DNA of 59,615 nt from Clostridia bacterium (GCA_017625695.1 JAGAKI010000071.1:1-59615), one strand, 5' to 3'; shown: positions 25,868 to 35,338, numbered from the stretch's first letter. Numbers and translations: made by a program. The notes: generated from the sequence alone by a model not told the origin.

Positions 25868-26710
25868 TTGGAACCATCTGTGAAAGAAATTATCGCAACT
25901 GGCAAAACAGTTGATGAAGCTATCGAGAAAGCCGTAGCAGAATTAGCTGTTGACAGAGATTTGATTGAATTTGAAATTTTAAATGCACCTACCAGCGGAT
26001 TTTTGGGAATTGGTGCAAAACCTGCAAGAATTTTAGCAAGATATGATGTAAAAAAACCGGAAGATAAAAAAGAAGAAGCTCCGAAAAAAGAAGTAAGAGT
26101 ACAAAAACCCAAAGCGGAAAAGAAACCGGTGAAAGAAGTTGCTTCCGAACCGAAAGCAGAACCTAAAAAAGCTACCGTAAATTACGAAGAAGATACCGAT
26201 TTTGTTCCCAGTGAAAACGGTGTTCAGTTTGTTTCTGACTATGTAAAACAGCTGTTTGAGCTGATGGAAATGAATGTAACTGCAGAAGTAACCCAAAAAG
26301 GCAGAATTATTTCTGTCAATTTAACCGGAGACGAAGCAGGAAATATCATCGGAAAACACGGTGACACCTTGGATGCGATCCAGCATATGCTGCAGTTGGC
26401 GTTCAACAAGAAAGTAAAAGGCGGCGAAAAAATCCGTTTAGATACCGAAGATTACCGTCAGAAACGTGAAAAAACTCTGACAGGCTTAGCAAAAAGCATT
26501 GCAAACCGTGTGATCAAATCCAGAGGCAAATATGAGTTAGAGCCTATGAAAGCTTATGAAAGAAGAATCATCCATTCTGCACTTCAGAGCTATCCTATGA
26601 TTACTACTTATTCTGTTGGGGTGGAACCTCAGAGACGTTTGATTGTTGCGTTTAAGCATAGAAATCAGCAGAATCAGGAAGCAGTTGCGGAAGCTGCTTC
26701 TGAAGAATAA
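25868..26710 (+). CDS. jag: SpoIIIJ-associated RNA-binding protein Jag/KhpB
   Basis: The product is up to 280 aa. A TTG at 25868 is close to AAAGG; a GTG at 25880 is an alternative start giving VKEIIATGKTVDEAI. Domains in order: Jag_N (about 5-55, ending GFLGIGAKPARI), a Lys/Pro/Glu-rich linker (60-110), a KH domain (about 115-195, with IIGKHGDTLDAIQ carrying the GxxG loop) and an R3H domain (RRIIHSALQSYPMITTYSVG). Jag/KhpB binds RNA and influences cell division and wall growth in streptococci. It follows yidC directly, as usual. Confidence 0.94.
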   Translation: MEPSVKEIIATGKTVDEAIEKAVAELAVDRDLIEFEILNAPTSGFLGIGAKPARILARYDVKKPEDKKEEAPKKEVRVQKPKAEKKPVKEVASEPKAEPKKATVNYEEDTDFVPSENGVQFVSDYVKQLFELMEMNVTAEVTQKGRIISVNLTGDEAGNIIGKHGDTLDAIQHMLQLAFNKKVKGGEKIRLDTEDYRQKREKTLTGLAKSIANRVIKSRGKYELEPMKAYERRIIHSALQSYPMITTYSVGVEPQRRLIVAFKHRNQQNQEAVAEAASEE

Positions 26711-26726
26711 GTATTACAAAATTAAA

Positions 26727-26757
26727 AAAGGGCTGTCTATCATAATGGCAGCCCTTA
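26727..26757 (+). terminator. hairpin after jag, without a T-tract
   Basis: AAGGGCTG pairs with CAGCCCTT over a 13-base loop. As no T-run follows, read-through into the tRNA-Thr gene seven bases later is likely, which could be how that tRNA is expressed. Confidence 0.5.
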
Positions 26758-26763
26758 CCATAT

Positions 26764-26839
26764 GCTAGTGTGGCGCAGTTGGTAGCGCAATTGATTCGTA
26801 ATCAATAGGTCGAGGGTTCGAGTCCCTTCACTAGCTCCA
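26764..26839 (+). tRNA. tRNA-Thr (anticodon CGT)
   Basis: 76 bases including an encoded CCA. The acceptor GCTAGTG/CACTAGC, D arm GGCGCAGTTGGTAGCGC, anticodon stem ATTGA/TCAAT with loop TTCGTAA, and T arm GAGGGTTCGAGTCCCTT-type sequence are complete. Anticodon CGT reads ACG. No promoter of its own was seen. Confidence 0.96.
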
Positions 26840-26873
26840 AAAAAGGAAGTATCGGTTGATACTTCCTTTTTTG
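26839..26873. terminator. bidirectional terminator between tRNA-Thr and the arg operon
   Basis: AAAAAAGGAAGTATC pairs with GATACTTCCTTTTTT around a four-base loop. It has A-rich and T-rich flanks, so it can end both the rightward tRNA transcript and the leftward argD-argF-GNAT transcript. Confidence 0.9.
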
Positions 26874-26892
26874 TATATCTTATTTTTAAAAT

Positions 26893-27390
26893 TTATTTCA
26901 CTTTGGTATATTCTTTCACCATTAAGGCACGTTTGTAGCCACGGTCCTCGTTGATGGAATCAATATAAAATTTTCTGCCGTAGTAGAACCGAACCAAATC
27001 GAAATATTTTGCGGCGGTGTGCAGTTCCAACCGTTTTACACCTTTTTCCATCATAACGGTATCGACGACACTCATTAAGCTCTTGCCGACCCCGTGGTTC
27101 TGGAATTCGGGACTTACGCCAAAACGGCTTAAGTATGCCGTTCCGTCGGAATTTACTTTGATGCGGACACTTCCGGCAGGCACTTCGTTGATGAATGCTA
27201 CAAACACCAGCTTGGTATCCAAATCTTTTAAAATATCTTCATACGTTTCATTTAAGGCTTCGGTATCCTCTAATCCTGCATTTTTCACATATTTCTGAAA
27301 GGAAATCTTGGTGATTGCCTGAATTTCCGGAATTTCCGCTTCAGTTGCCAGACGGATATGAAACCCGTAGTAATCTTTTTCCTGTGCCAT
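26893..27390 (-). CDS. GNAT-family N-acetyltransferase in the arginine operon
   Basis: The product is 165 aa. It has the GNAT core: SRFGVSPEFQNHGVGKSLMS (acetyl-CoA pyrophosphate loop, residues about 88-107; Q/RxxGxG/A type NHGVGK), preceded by a beta strand GSVRIKVNSDGTAYL and followed by RLELHTAAKYFDLVRFYYGRK. It is the last gene of a tight argD-argF unit with ArgR-like operators. This suggests a role in arginine metabolism, for example making N-acetylglutamate, but the sequence alone does not show the acceptor. Only 16 bases separate it from argF. Confidence 0.85.
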   Translation of the reverse strand: MAQEKDYYGFHIRLATEAEIPEIQAITKISFQKYVKNAGLEDTEALNETYEDILKDLDTKLVFVAFINEVPAGSVRIKVNSDGTAYLSRFGVSPEFQNHGVGKSLMSVVDTVMMEKGVKRLELHTAAKYFDLVRFYYGRKFYIDSINEDRGYKRALMVKEYTKVK

Positions 27391-27406
27391 TTCTATGTAC
27401 CTCGTT

Positions 27407-28333
27407 TTATTTTTTGTAGGATTCTGCCATCAACATGGTCATAATTGCTTTTTGTGCGTGGAGTCTGTTTTCCGCTTCCTGAAAAATTCTGGAATGGGGA
27501 CCGTCGATGACGTCTTCGGTTACTTCAAACCCCCGGTAGGCAGGTAAGCAATGTAAGAAAATGGAATTTTCATCAGTCAGGGAGAACAGCTTTTGGTTTA
27601 CCTGATAGTCACCGAATTCTTTTACTTTGGTTGCTTTTTCTGCTTCCTGACCCATACTTACCCAGGTGTCGGTATAAACAATGTTAGCACCTTTCATCGC
27701 TTCTTCGGGATCGGTGGTTTCTACAATTTTTGAAGTTTTTGCCAATGCTTTCGCTTTTTCAATCTGGTCAGGAACACATTTGTATTTTTCGGGGGTTGCA
27801 ATGTAGCAATCGATGCCTGCCATCGCACAAGCGTGTGCCAAGGAGTGTGCCATATTGTTGCCGTCACCTACGTAGGCGAATTTCAGACCTTCCAATGTTC
27901 CGAATTCTTCGTAGATGGTCTGCATATCTGCCATTGCCTGACAGGGATGTTCCAGATCGGTTAAGGCGTTGATTACGGGGATTGAACCGTATTTTGCCAA
28001 ATCATAGACATCATCCTGAGAGAAGGTACGAATCATAATGCCGTCCAACATTCCGGATAATACATTTGCAGTATCATAGATGGTTTCCCCACGTCCTAAC
28101 TGAATGTCGTTAGAGCTTAAAAACAGGGGATGACCGCCCAACTGATACATTCCAACTTCAAAGGAAACACGGGTTCTGGTGGAAGATTTTGCAAAAATCA
28201 TCCCTAAGCTTTTGCCCGCTAAGTAGGGGTGGGGAGTACCTGTTTTCTGCATTTTTTTCAGCTTGTGTGCCAAGGTGAGAATATCGTCAAATTCTTGTTT
28301 TGTAATATCGGTAATACTGATAAAATGTTTCAT
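27407..28333 (-). CDS. argF: ornithine carbamoyltransferase
   Basis: The product is 308 aa. It makes citrulline from ornithine and carbamoyl phosphate. The carbamoyl-phosphate site FAKSSTRTRVSFEVGMYQLG (STRTR near 54) is intact, and the ornithine/catalytic motif FLHCLPAYRGFEV near 265 has the HCLP Cys typical of OTCases rather than aspartate transcarbamoylases. The intermediate LTDLEHPCQAMADMQT is also diagnostic. It lies 19 bases after argD in one minus-strand operon. Orientation and regulation suggest biosynthetic, not catabolic, use. Confidence 0.96.
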   Translation of the reverse strand: MKHFISITDITKQEFDDILTLAHKLKKMQKTGTPHPYLAGKSLGMIFAKSSTRTRVSFEVGMYQLGGHPLFLSSNDIQLGRGETIYDTANVLSGMLDGIMIRTFSQDDVYDLAKYGSIPVINALTDLEHPCQAMADMQTIYEEFGTLEGLKFAYVGDGNNMAHSLAHACAMAGIDCYIATPEKYKCVPDQIEKAKALAKTSKIVETTDPEEAMKGANIVYTDTWVSMGQEAEKATKVKEFGDYQVNQKLFSLTDENSIFLHCLPAYRGFEVTEDVIDGPHSRIFQEAENRLHAQKAIMTMLMAESYKK

Positions 28334-28352
28334 TATTTTTTAATCCTCTCTT

Positions 28353-29540
28353 TTATAACGTTTGCAGTAATTCATCTAATTTATCGGTCAGCAAGTTGAT
28401 TTCTGTTTTGGTAATGATTAAGGGCGGTACCAGACGGAACACAGTTTCACCGACGGTTCCAACTAAAAATCCTGCTTCAAATAATTGTTTGGATAATGCT
28501 TTTGCGATGGGTTCGGCGAATTCTACGCCAATCATTAATCCTTTTCCGCGGACTTCTTTGATGATGGGATATTTCTCTTTTAAAGCCGTTAATTTTTCGC
28601 GGAATAAGGCACCCATTTTGTTTGCGTTTTCTAAAACACCATTGTGCAGCAGTTCGTTGACAACACAAAGACCCGCTGCTGTTGCTAAGGGATTTCCCCC
28701 AAAGGTGGTACCATGGTCTCCGGGAACAAAAGCGGAGAATTTTTCTTTGCAAAGAATTGCACCGATGGGAACCCCTCCCGCCAAAGCTTTTGCTAAGGTG
28801 AAAATGTCGGGTTCCACGCCTACAGTTTCATATGCGAACAGGGTTCCGCATCTACCCATCCCGGTTTGGACTTCATCAAAAATCAAAACGATATCACGTT
28901 CGGTACAGATGTTGCGAATTTCTTCTAAATATGCCTTGTCTAACGGACGTACACCGCTTTCTCCCTGAATCACTTCCAGCAGTACCGCTCCGGTTTTTTC
29001 GGTAACGGCTTTTTTGAAAGCTTCGATGTCATTGGCCGGAACGTGGACAAATTTTTCTACCAGGGGAGCGTAAGGCTTCTGATACTTTTCCTGTCCCGTA
29101 GCAGAAAGAGTCGCTAAGGTTCTTCCGTGGAAGGAATTCTGTAAGGTAATTACTTCAGGTTTTTCTTGCCCTTTGTTGTAAAAATATTTGCGGGCAAGTT
29201 TTAAGGCCCCCTCGTTTGCTTCCGCACCCGAATTTGCGAAAAACGCCCTGTCGGCACAGGAATTTTCACATAGTACCTTGGCTAAATTTGCCTGAGATTC
29301 AATATAGTAAAGACTGGAGGTATGAATCAGTTTTTTTGCCTGGTTGCAAATGGTTTCTGTCAGTTTTGGATGATTATGTCCCAGACAGTTGACCGCAATT
29401 CCCGCCATAAAATCATAATAGATTTTACCGTCAGTGGCAGTCATGGTCATCCCGTTTCCTTCGGTAAAGCAGACAGGAAGCCGCTCACCAAAGGTGTTCA
29501 TATAATAAGCTTTGTCAGTTTGTTTGATTTGTTCTAACAT
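28353..29540 (-). CDS. argD: acetylornithine aminotransferase
   Basis: The product is 395 aa from ATG 29540, which follows AAGGTGAG; a longer frame upstream runs through the operator region and is unlikely. It is a class III PLP aminotransferase for N-acetylglutamate semialdehyde. Motifs: YYDFMAGIAVNCLGHNHPKL near the N terminus, ANSGAEANEGALKLAR, SFHGRTLATLSATGQ, IFDEVQTGMGRCGT near 220 and the PLP lysine in TLAKALAGGVPIGA near 248. It heads the operon argD-argF-GNAT under an ArgR-like operator. argC, argJ and argB are not in this window. Confidence 0.96.
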   Translation of the reverse strand: MLEQIKQTDKAYYMNTFGERLPVCFTEGNGMTMTATDGKIYYDFMAGIAVNCLGHNHPKLTETICNQAKKLIHTSSLYYIESQANLAKVLCENSCADRAFFANSGAEANEGALKLARKYFYNKGQEKPEVITLQNSFHGRTLATLSATGQEKYQKPYAPLVEKFVHVPANDIEAFKKAVTEKTGAVLLEVIQGESGVRPLDKAYLEEIRNICTERDIVLIFDEVQTGMGRCGTLFAYETVGVEPDIFTLAKALAGGVPIGAILCKEKFSAFVPGDHGTTFGGNPLATAAGLCVVNELLHNGVLENANKMGALFREKLTALKEKYPIIKEVRGKGLMIGVEFAEPIAKALSKQLFEAGFLVGTVGETVFRLVPPLIITKTEINLLTDKLDELLQTL

Positions 29541-29554
29541 TTTCTCACCTTCGA

Positions 29555-29568
29555 TGCATAAATATGCA
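29555..29568 (-). promoter_or_regulatory. ARG-box-like operator, promoter-downstream copy
   Basis: The 14-base palindrome TGCATAAATATGCA resembles the AT-centred half-site pairs bound by ArgR. It lies between the -10 and the argD ribosome binding site. Confidence 0.6.
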
Positions 29569-29589
29569 AATATAATCAATAATATCCCT

Positions 29590-29618
29590 ATTATAATACA
29601 TAATTATGCATTTGTCAA
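29590..29618 (-). promoter_or_regulatory. argD operon promoter with ARG-box-like spacer
   Basis: On the minus strand there are perfect TTGACA and TATAAT hexamers with a 17-base spacer. The spacer itself contains TGCATAATTATGTA (29597-29610), a second ARG-box-like palindrome, so a bound ArgR would block RNA polymerase directly. The two palindromes are 42 bases apart, about four helical turns. Confidence 0.8.
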
Positions 29619-29656
29619 TAACTTTTACGATATTTTTCATTTTTTGAAAAAAGTTA

Positions 29657-29685
29657 TTTACAAATAGGGAATATTATGTTATAAT
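29657..29685 (+). promoter_or_regulatory. promoter of lepA-hemW
   Basis: TTTACA, a 17-base spacer and TATAAT, divergent from the argD promoter with about 40 bases between the two -35 boxes. Confidence 0.8.
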
Positions 29686-29699
29686 ACTATATTGAAAAA

Positions 29700-29800
29700 A
29701 TATTGAAAAAATTCTCAGTTCCTCTGTTGACAGGGAAACTGACCGAAAAATTCATTTGAGAATTTATGCAAGAAATATACATTCCCCGACGGAATCATCG
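29700..29800 (+). promoter_or_regulatory. structured 5' leader of lepA
   Basis: The leader of about 150 bases contains AAATTCTCA (29709-29717) pairing with TGAGAATTT (29757-29765), an inner CAGTT/AACTG stem and a later ATTCC/GGAAT hairpin. No T-tract follows. No known riboswitch class is recognised. Confidence 0.45.
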
Positions 29801-29844
29801 AAGAAAGGAAAACGGCAGATACGATATCGCCCTTTGGTAAACTT

Positions 29845-31647
29845 ATGAGCGACAGACAAAATCATATCAGAAATTTTTCGATTATAGCCCATATTGACCA
29901 CGGAAAATCCACCTTGGCAGACCGCCTGTTGGAGAAGACCGGGGTTGTTTCTGCACGAGAAATGGAAGAACAGCTGTTGGACAATATGGAACTGGAAAGA
30001 GAACGTGGTATCACCATCAAGGCGAGAGCTGTTCGTTTGGTGTACCGTGCCAAAAACGGAGAAGAATATATCTATAATTTGATTGATACCCCCGGTCACG
30101 TAGACTTTAACTACGAAGTATCCCGAAGTTTGAAAGCTTGCGAAGGTGCTATCCTGATTGTGGATGCAGCACAGGGGATTGAAGCACAGACTTTGGCAAA
30201 TGCTTATTTGGCGGTAGACAGTGACCTGGAAATTTTACCCGTTATCAATAAAATCGATTTGCCCAGTGCACGTCCCGATGTGGTGAAGCAGGAAATTGAA
30301 GATATCATCGGGATTCCCGCAGATGAGGCACCTTTGATTTCTGCGAAAAACGGAACCAATATCGAAGATGTGTTGGAAGCGATTGCCGCAACCATTCCCG
30401 CACCCAACGGAGATGAAGAGGCACCGCTGAAAGCGTTGATTTTTGACTCTTATTATGATGCTTACAAAGGCGTTATTATCTACATCCGTGTGGTGGACGG
30501 TAAAATCACTCAGAACACCACGATGAAAATGATGTCCAACGGTAAGGAATTTGAAGTGGTGGAAGTGGGGTATTTAAACGCCCTCGGTATGACTCCCTGT
30601 CAGGAACTTTGTGCCGGGGAGGTTGGTTACGTTACTGCGTCCATCAAAACGTTACGTGATACTGCGGTAGGGGATACTGTTACCGACAAGTTTCATCCTG
30701 CATCTGAGCCGTTGCCCGGTTACAAAGCAGTTCAGCCGATGGTATTCTGTGGCTTGTACCCTGTAGACGGTGCCCGTTATGACGATTTGAAAGACGCACT
30801 TCTGAAACTGCAGTTAAACGATGCGGCACTGATTTTTGAGCCTGAAACCTCTATTGCGTTAGGCTTTGGTTTTCGATGCGGTTTCTTGGGACTTCTGCAT
30901 CTGGAAATCATTCAGGAACGGTTGGAAAGAGAATTTAACCTGGATTTAATCACTACCGCTCCCAGCGTAATTTACAAGATTACCAAAACCGACGGCACCA
31001 AAATGAATCTGGATAATCCTACCAACTTACCCAATCCGTCGGAAATTGCGTCTATGGAAGAACCCTTCGTTTCTGCAACCATTATGACCCCCACCGATTA
31101 TGTGGGTAACATTATGGAGCTTTGTCAGGAACGCCGCGGCGTGTTTATTGATATGAAATATCTGGATGAAACAAGAGTTTCTATCCATTACGATATGCCC
31201 CTGAACGAAATCATTTACGATTTCTTCGACGATTTGAAATCCCGCACCAAGGGATATGCTTCGTTGGACTACGAACTGGCAGATTACAGAGAATCCAAAC
31301 TGGTCAAATTAGACATCCTCTTAAACGGCGAAATCGTGGATGCACTTTCTTTCATTGTGCATACCGATAAAGCCTATGCCAGAGGTAGACGTATTGCAGA
31401 AAAATTAAAAGAAGTCATTCCGAGACAGCTGTTTGAAATTCCCATTCAGGCAGCAATCGGCACCAAGGTGATTGCCCGTGAAACTGTCAAAGCAATGCGA
31501 AAAGACGTATTGGCAAAATGTTACGGCGGTGACATCACCCGTAAGAAAAAACTTCTGGAAAAACAGAAGGAAGGGAAAAAACGGATGCGTCAGTTCGGTA
31601 CCGTGGAGGTGCCGCAGGAGGCGTTTATGTCCGTGCTGAAACTGTAA
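29845..31647 (+). CDS. lepA: elongation factor 4 (LepA) GTPase
   Basis: The product is 600 aa, the full family length. The G domain carries [17 protein letters not shown] (G1), ERGITIK (G2 region), [12 protein letters not shown] (G3) and [13 protein letters not shown] (G4). The EF-G-like domains II, III and V follow, and the LepA-specific C-terminal domain ends with [20 protein letters not shown] and GKKRMRQFG, a tRNA-binding region. EF4 back-translocates ribosomes and helps under ionic or cold stress. Its stop overlaps the start of hemW (TAATG). Confidence 0.97.
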   Translation: MSDRQNHIRNFSIIAHIDHGKSTLADRLLEKTGVVSAREMEEQLLDNMELERERGITIKARAVRLVYRAKNGEEYIYNLIDTPGHVDFNYEVSRSLKACEGAILIVDAAQGIEAQTLANAYLAVDSDLEILPVINKIDLPSARPDVVKQEIEDIIGIPADEAPLISAKNGTNIEDVLEAIAATIPAPNGDEEAPLKALIFDSYYDAYKGVIIYIRVVDGKITQNTTMKMMSNGKEFEVVEVGYLNALGMTPCQELCAGEVGYVTASIKTLRDTAVGDTVTDKFHPASEPLPGYKAVQPMVFCGLYPVDGARYDDLKDALLKLQLNDAALIFEPETSIALGFGFRCGFLGLLHLEIIQERLEREFNLDLITTAPSVIYKITKTDGTKMNLDNPTNLPNPSEIASMEEPFVSATIMTPTDYVGNIMELCQERRGVFIDMKYLDETRVSIHYDMPLNEIIYDFFDDLKSRTKGYASLDYELADYRESKLVKLDILLNGEIVDALSFIVHTDKAYARGRRIAEKLKEVIPRQLFEIPIQAAIGTKVIARETVKAMRKDVLAKCYGGDITRKKKLLEKQKEGKKRMRQFGTVEVPQEAFMSVLKL

Positions 31648-32732
31648 TGAAAGCGGGACTTTACTTTCATATTCCGTTTTGTGTGAAAAAATGTGCCTAT
31701 TGCGATTTCTATTCGGTCTCGGATACCACTTCCCAAAAAGCATATTTTAAAGCCGTTCATAAGGAAATGGAATCATACCGCGGTCAGAATATTTCGGTGG
31801 ATTCCGTGTTTATCGGCGGCGGAACCCCATCTGTTGCAGATGCGTATGAAATTGAAAAACTATTAGAAAAGGCGAGAGAGCTGTTTTCTTTTTCGGCTGA
31901 TACCGAAATTACCATTGAATTGAATCCCAAAACCTTTGACAAAGACAAATTGAACGTTTATCGGGAGGCGGGAATTAACCGCATCAGCATGGGATTGCAG
32001 TCGGCAAATAATGAGGAGCTTAAAAAGCTTGGCAGAATCCATACGGCAGAGGAATTTTTAACATCTTACCATTTGCTTCGGGAAATGGGATTTTCTGACA
32101 TGAATGCAGATATTATGTATGGGTTGCCTGATTCTTCCCTTAACACCTTAGAGAAAACTCTGACCTTTTTGAAACAATTGGATTGTGAGCATATTTCCGC
32201 TTATGCCCTGACGTTAAACGAGGATTCACCGCTGTATCAGCGAGGTTACGTCTATCCGGATGATGACGGCGTGTACGAGCAATATCAAATGGTTTGCGAA
32301 TTTTTGTCTGATTACCGGCATTATGAAATTTCCAATTTTGTAAGAGCCGGGAAACAACCCTGTCGTCATAATCTGAAATACTGGACCCGTGCTCCTTATA
32401 TCGGCTTTGGTGCAGCGGCACACAGTTTTTACAGAAATCAGCGATTTTCCAATCCCTCAAGTATTTCGGAGTATGTCCGTAGGGCGTCTGTGAAAAACTA
32501 TGAAACCGTATCTTCCCAAGATGCACTCTTTGAGGAAGTGATGCTTTCACTTCGCACAGATATGGGCGTGAAATTTGAAAACCTGCCGGATTCGTTTTTG
32601 AAAAAGAATCAGGACCTTATAGAGCAGTATCAAAAGGGTGGTTATCTGATCGTTCAGACGGATGGTTTCCGGTTGACCGAAAAAGGATTTTTCGTGTCCA
32701 ACGCTATTATTTCTTCCTTTCTGATGGATTGA
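31647..32732 (+). CDS. hemW: radical SAM heme chaperone HemW
   Basis: The product is 361 aa. The N terminus YFHIPFCVKKCAYCDFYSV has the radical SAM CxxxCxxC cluster followed by the extra Cys-region typical of the HemN/HemW branch. GGGTPS, ELNPKTFD, GINRISMGLQSAN and DIMYGLPDSS follow in order. The C-terminal part resembles the HemW wing. True HemN-type coproporphyrinogen dehydrogenases are longer, near 450 aa, so HemW, which binds and delivers heme, is the better call. It overlaps lepA by one base, the common Firmicute arrangement. Confidence 0.93.
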   Translation: MKAGLYFHIPFCVKKCAYCDFYSVSDTTSQKAYFKAVHKEMESYRGQNISVDSVFIGGGTPSVADAYEIEKLLEKARELFSFSADTEITIELNPKTFDKDKLNVYREAGINRISMGLQSANNEELKKLGRIHTAEEFLTSYHLLREMGFSDMNADIMYGLPDSSLNTLEKTLTFLKQLDCEHISAYALTLNEDSPLYQRGYVYPDDDGVYEQYQMVCEFLSDYRHYEISNFVRAGKQPCRHNLKYWTRAPYIGFGAAAHSFYRNQRFSNPSSISEYVRRASVKNYETVSSQDALFEEVMLSLRTDMGVKFENLPDSFLKKNQDLIEQYQKGGYLIVQTDGFRLTEKGFFVSNAIISSFLMD

Positions 32733-32786
32733 AAAAATGATTTCCCAAACGGGAATCTGATAAACTAAAAAATGAGAGTAAACGCT

Positions 32787-34859
32787 ATGAAAAAGAATCA
32801 AAAAGAATCCAAAAAACAGAAAAAAAACAAAGACACAAAACAAAAGAATACCGTGAAAAAACAAGCCGTGCAGACTACGGAACAGACCAAAACCCTGGAC
32901 GCCATTTTAAAGATTTATTTTGTTCCCAAGGTGCTGATCAGTTTCGTTTTTCTTACCGTTTTTTCCTTGACGGTTTTCTTTTACAATCCGACTCTTGCAT
33001 TGGTGCAGTTTGTGTTGTCGATGAGTGTGTTTATCATTTTTGTATTCCGTGGAAGCACCTCATCCCAGCAGTTTCGTGATTATATCGAAAGTCTTTCGTT
33101 TGACGTGGAATCGGCAACCCATAACTCGGTTTTGAAATCACCCTTTCCTATGGTGATCTTACGAGAAACCGGGGCTATTGTATGGTATAATGATGCCTTT
33201 TCTACCTTGGTTCCCGATGAGGACTACACCAGCCGTCAGCTGACGGACATTCTTTCGGATTTTAAGCTTCCTGATGCATCCGGAAGTACTTGCGAAATCC
33301 GGTTGGCGGAACGCAGTTTCAAAGCCTACGGTGTGTTGGCGGATGAAACCAAAGCTTCCCAGGAACGGGTGTATGTGTATTATCTGATTGAGACCACCGA
33401 GTTAGGACAGCTGCAGAAAAAATATGACGAAGATATGATCATTAAAGGTTATATCTATGTGGATAACTTAGACGAAATCACCAAACAAATTTCCGACTCA
33501 GAACGTACTGTTATTGCTTCTCAGACGGAAAAGTTGATTTCTGAATTTGTAGGAATGCATCAGGGGGTTCTCAATAAATTTGATCGTGACCGGTATTCCT
33601 TCATTATGGAACGCAAAAACTTTGAAGAAATTTTAAAAACAAAAGTTTCTTTGTTAAAAGATGTAAAGAATATTGAAACCTTCGGCAGTCTGCCGGTAAC
33701 GTTAAGTATCGGTATCGGTGTTGGTGCAAGTTTGGGCGAAACCGAAAACTTCTCCCGTGTGGCACTGGATATGGCGTTGGGTCGTGGCGGTGACCAGGCG
33801 GTTATCAAGCAGGGCAACGATTTTACTTATTTTGGCGGACAGAATCGGGAGACGGAAAAACGCACCAAGGTTCGTTCCCGAATTATCGCTCTTTCCTTTA
33901 AGGAAATGGTAATGGAATCGGAAAAAGTGCTGATTATGGGACATAAGGGTGCCGATATGGATTCTCTTGGCTCTTGTTTAGGACTGGCAAGAATTGCCAA
34001 AGCACTTGATAAGCCTGCTTATATCGTCATTGATGAAAGCAATTCCAATACCGAAGCATTGTTTGCTAAAACTAATTTGGACAAAGATTTTGATGATGCG
34101 TTTGTAACTCCCTCTCAGGCAGAAACGCTGATGGATGACAATACCTTGCTTGCGATTGTGGATACTCACAAGGCATCCCTGACAGCGGCACCGGATCTGA
34201 TTCGGGAAGATGGTAAAATCTTTTTGGTGGACCATCACCGAAAGGGTGCAGATTTCATCTATCATGCAAGTCTCACCTTTCATGAGCCATATGCTTCTTC
34301 CACCTGTGAATTGGTGGTGGAAATGTTGCAGTACTTAGATGATAAGGTGAAACTCAAACGTTTGGAAGCAGAAAGCTTATATGCGGGAATTCTCATCGAT
34401 ACTCAGAATTTCTCCATCAAAACCGGTGTGAGAACCTTTGAAGCGGCATCTTATTTAAGAAAAACCGGGATGGAGCCGGGGGTTGCTAAAAATTTAGTCA
34501 AATCGGATTTTGATAACTATATCAAGGTGTCCGACATAGTGAAATCTGCTGAAATCTATAAAGACTCTATCGCCATCGCAAAATACTATGGAGAAGAAGA
34601 AAACAGTATTTTTATTGCACAGGCGGCAGACGATTTGATTGATATCAAACGCATTGAAGCAGCATTTGTGATTTTCCGTCGGGGCGAAGAAACCATCATC
34701 AGTGCCCGTTCCAATGGAAAAATCAATGTACAGGTCATTATGGAAAAATTAGGCGGCGGCGGGCATCAGCTGGTGGCAGGCTGTCAGAGCAAAGAGCTTA
34801 CTGTGGACCGTGCCGTTATGTTAATTAAAGAAACGTTAGACGAAATGGAAGAGGTTTAA
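32787..34859 (+). CDS. gdpP: cyclic-di-AMP phosphodiesterase GdpP
   Basis: The product is about 690 aa from ATG 32787 (GAGAG ten bases upstream); ATG 32772 is a weaker option. It starts with a very basic stretch (residues 1-35), then two membrane helices (about 50-95), a PAS-like domain (115-205), a degenerate GGDEF domain (205-340) and a DHH/DHHA1 phosphodiesterase: GHKGADMDSLGSCLGLA near 380, VDTHKAS near 455, VDHHRKGADF near 475 and GGGGHQLVAG near 653. All metal-ligand Asp and His motifs are present. GdpP degrades c-di-AMP and so adjusts turgor, wall stress and beta-lactam tolerance. It precedes rplI-dnaB as in Bacillus. Confidence 0.95.
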   Translation: MKKNQKESKKQKKNKDTKQKNTVKKQAVQTTEQTKTLDAILKIYFVPKVLISFVFLTVFSLTVFFYNPTLALVQFVLSMSVFIIFVFRGSTSSQQFRDYIESLSFDVESATHNSVLKSPFPMVILRETGAIVWYNDAFSTLVPDEDYTSRQLTDILSDFKLPDASGSTCEIRLAERSFKAYGVLADETKASQERVYVYYLIETTELGQLQKKYDEDMIIKGYIYVDNLDEITKQISDSERTVIASQTEKLISEFVGMHQGVLNKFDRDRYSFIMERKNFEEILKTKVSLLKDVKNIETFGSLPVTLSIGIGVGASLGETENFSRVALDMALGRGGDQAVIKQGNDFTYFGGQNRETEKRTKVRSRIIALSFKEMVMESEKVLIMGHKGADMDSLGSCLGLARIAKALDKPAYIVIDESNSNTEALFAKTNLDKDFDDAFVTPSQAETLMDDNTLLAIVDTHKASLTAAPDLIREDGKIFLVDHHRKGADFIYHASLTFHEPYASSTCELVVEMLQYLDDKVKLKRLEAESLYAGILIDTQNFSIKTGVRTFEAASYLRKTGMEPGVAKNLVKSDFDNYIKVSDIVKSAEIYKDSIAIAKYYGEEENSIFIAQAADDLIDIKRIEAAFVIFRRGEETIISARSNGKINVQVIMEKLGGGGHQLVAGCQSKELTVDRAVMLIKETLDEMEEV

Positions 34860-34891
34860 TTCCTCATTTTGATAAGAAAGGATGACAGAAG

Positions 34892-35338
34892 ATGAAAGTA
34901 ATTTTACTTCAGGATGTAAAAGGAAGCGGGAAAAAAGGAGATATCATCAATAGCTCTGATGGATATGCAAGAAACTTTTTGTTTCCGAAAAATTTAGCGG
35001 TGGAAGCGACTCAGGCAAATTTAACCACTTTAAAAAATCAGAAAGATTCTGTGGCACACAAACGTGCAGTAAATCACGATAATTCTGAAAAATTAAAGGA
35101 ACGTCTGGAAGCTATGACCTTCACCGTTTCTGCAAAAAGCGGGGATAACGGCAAACTGTTTGGTGCTGTAACCTCTATCGACATCGTAAAAGCCATCAAA
35201 GACCAGTCCGGCATTGAAGTGGAAAAGAAAAAAGTTGTGTTGAAAGATGCTATCAAAATGCTGGGCGTTTACGAAATTAGCGTAAAACTGTTTGAAGATG
35301 TCAGTGCAAAAGTAAAAGTTGAAATTAAAGGATTATAA
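34892..35338 (+). CDS. rplI: 50S ribosomal protein L9
   Basis: The product is 148 aa. The N-terminal domain [20 protein letters not shown] (here exactly the first 20 residues) with [19 protein letters not shown] is the L9 signature. A long connecting helix spans about 40-78 and the C-terminal domain has [21 protein letters not shown]9 bridges ribosomes at the L1 stalk. AAAGGATG lies upstream of the ATG. It lies between gdpP and dnaB, a conserved trio. Confidence 0.97.
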   Translation: MKVILLQDVKGSGKKGDIINSSDGYARNFLFPKNLAVEATQANLTTLKNQKDSVAHKRAVNHDNSEKLKERLEAMTFTVSAKSGDNGKLFGAVTSIDIVKAIKDQSGIEVEKKKVVLKDAIKMLGVYEISVKLFEDVSAKVKVEIKGL

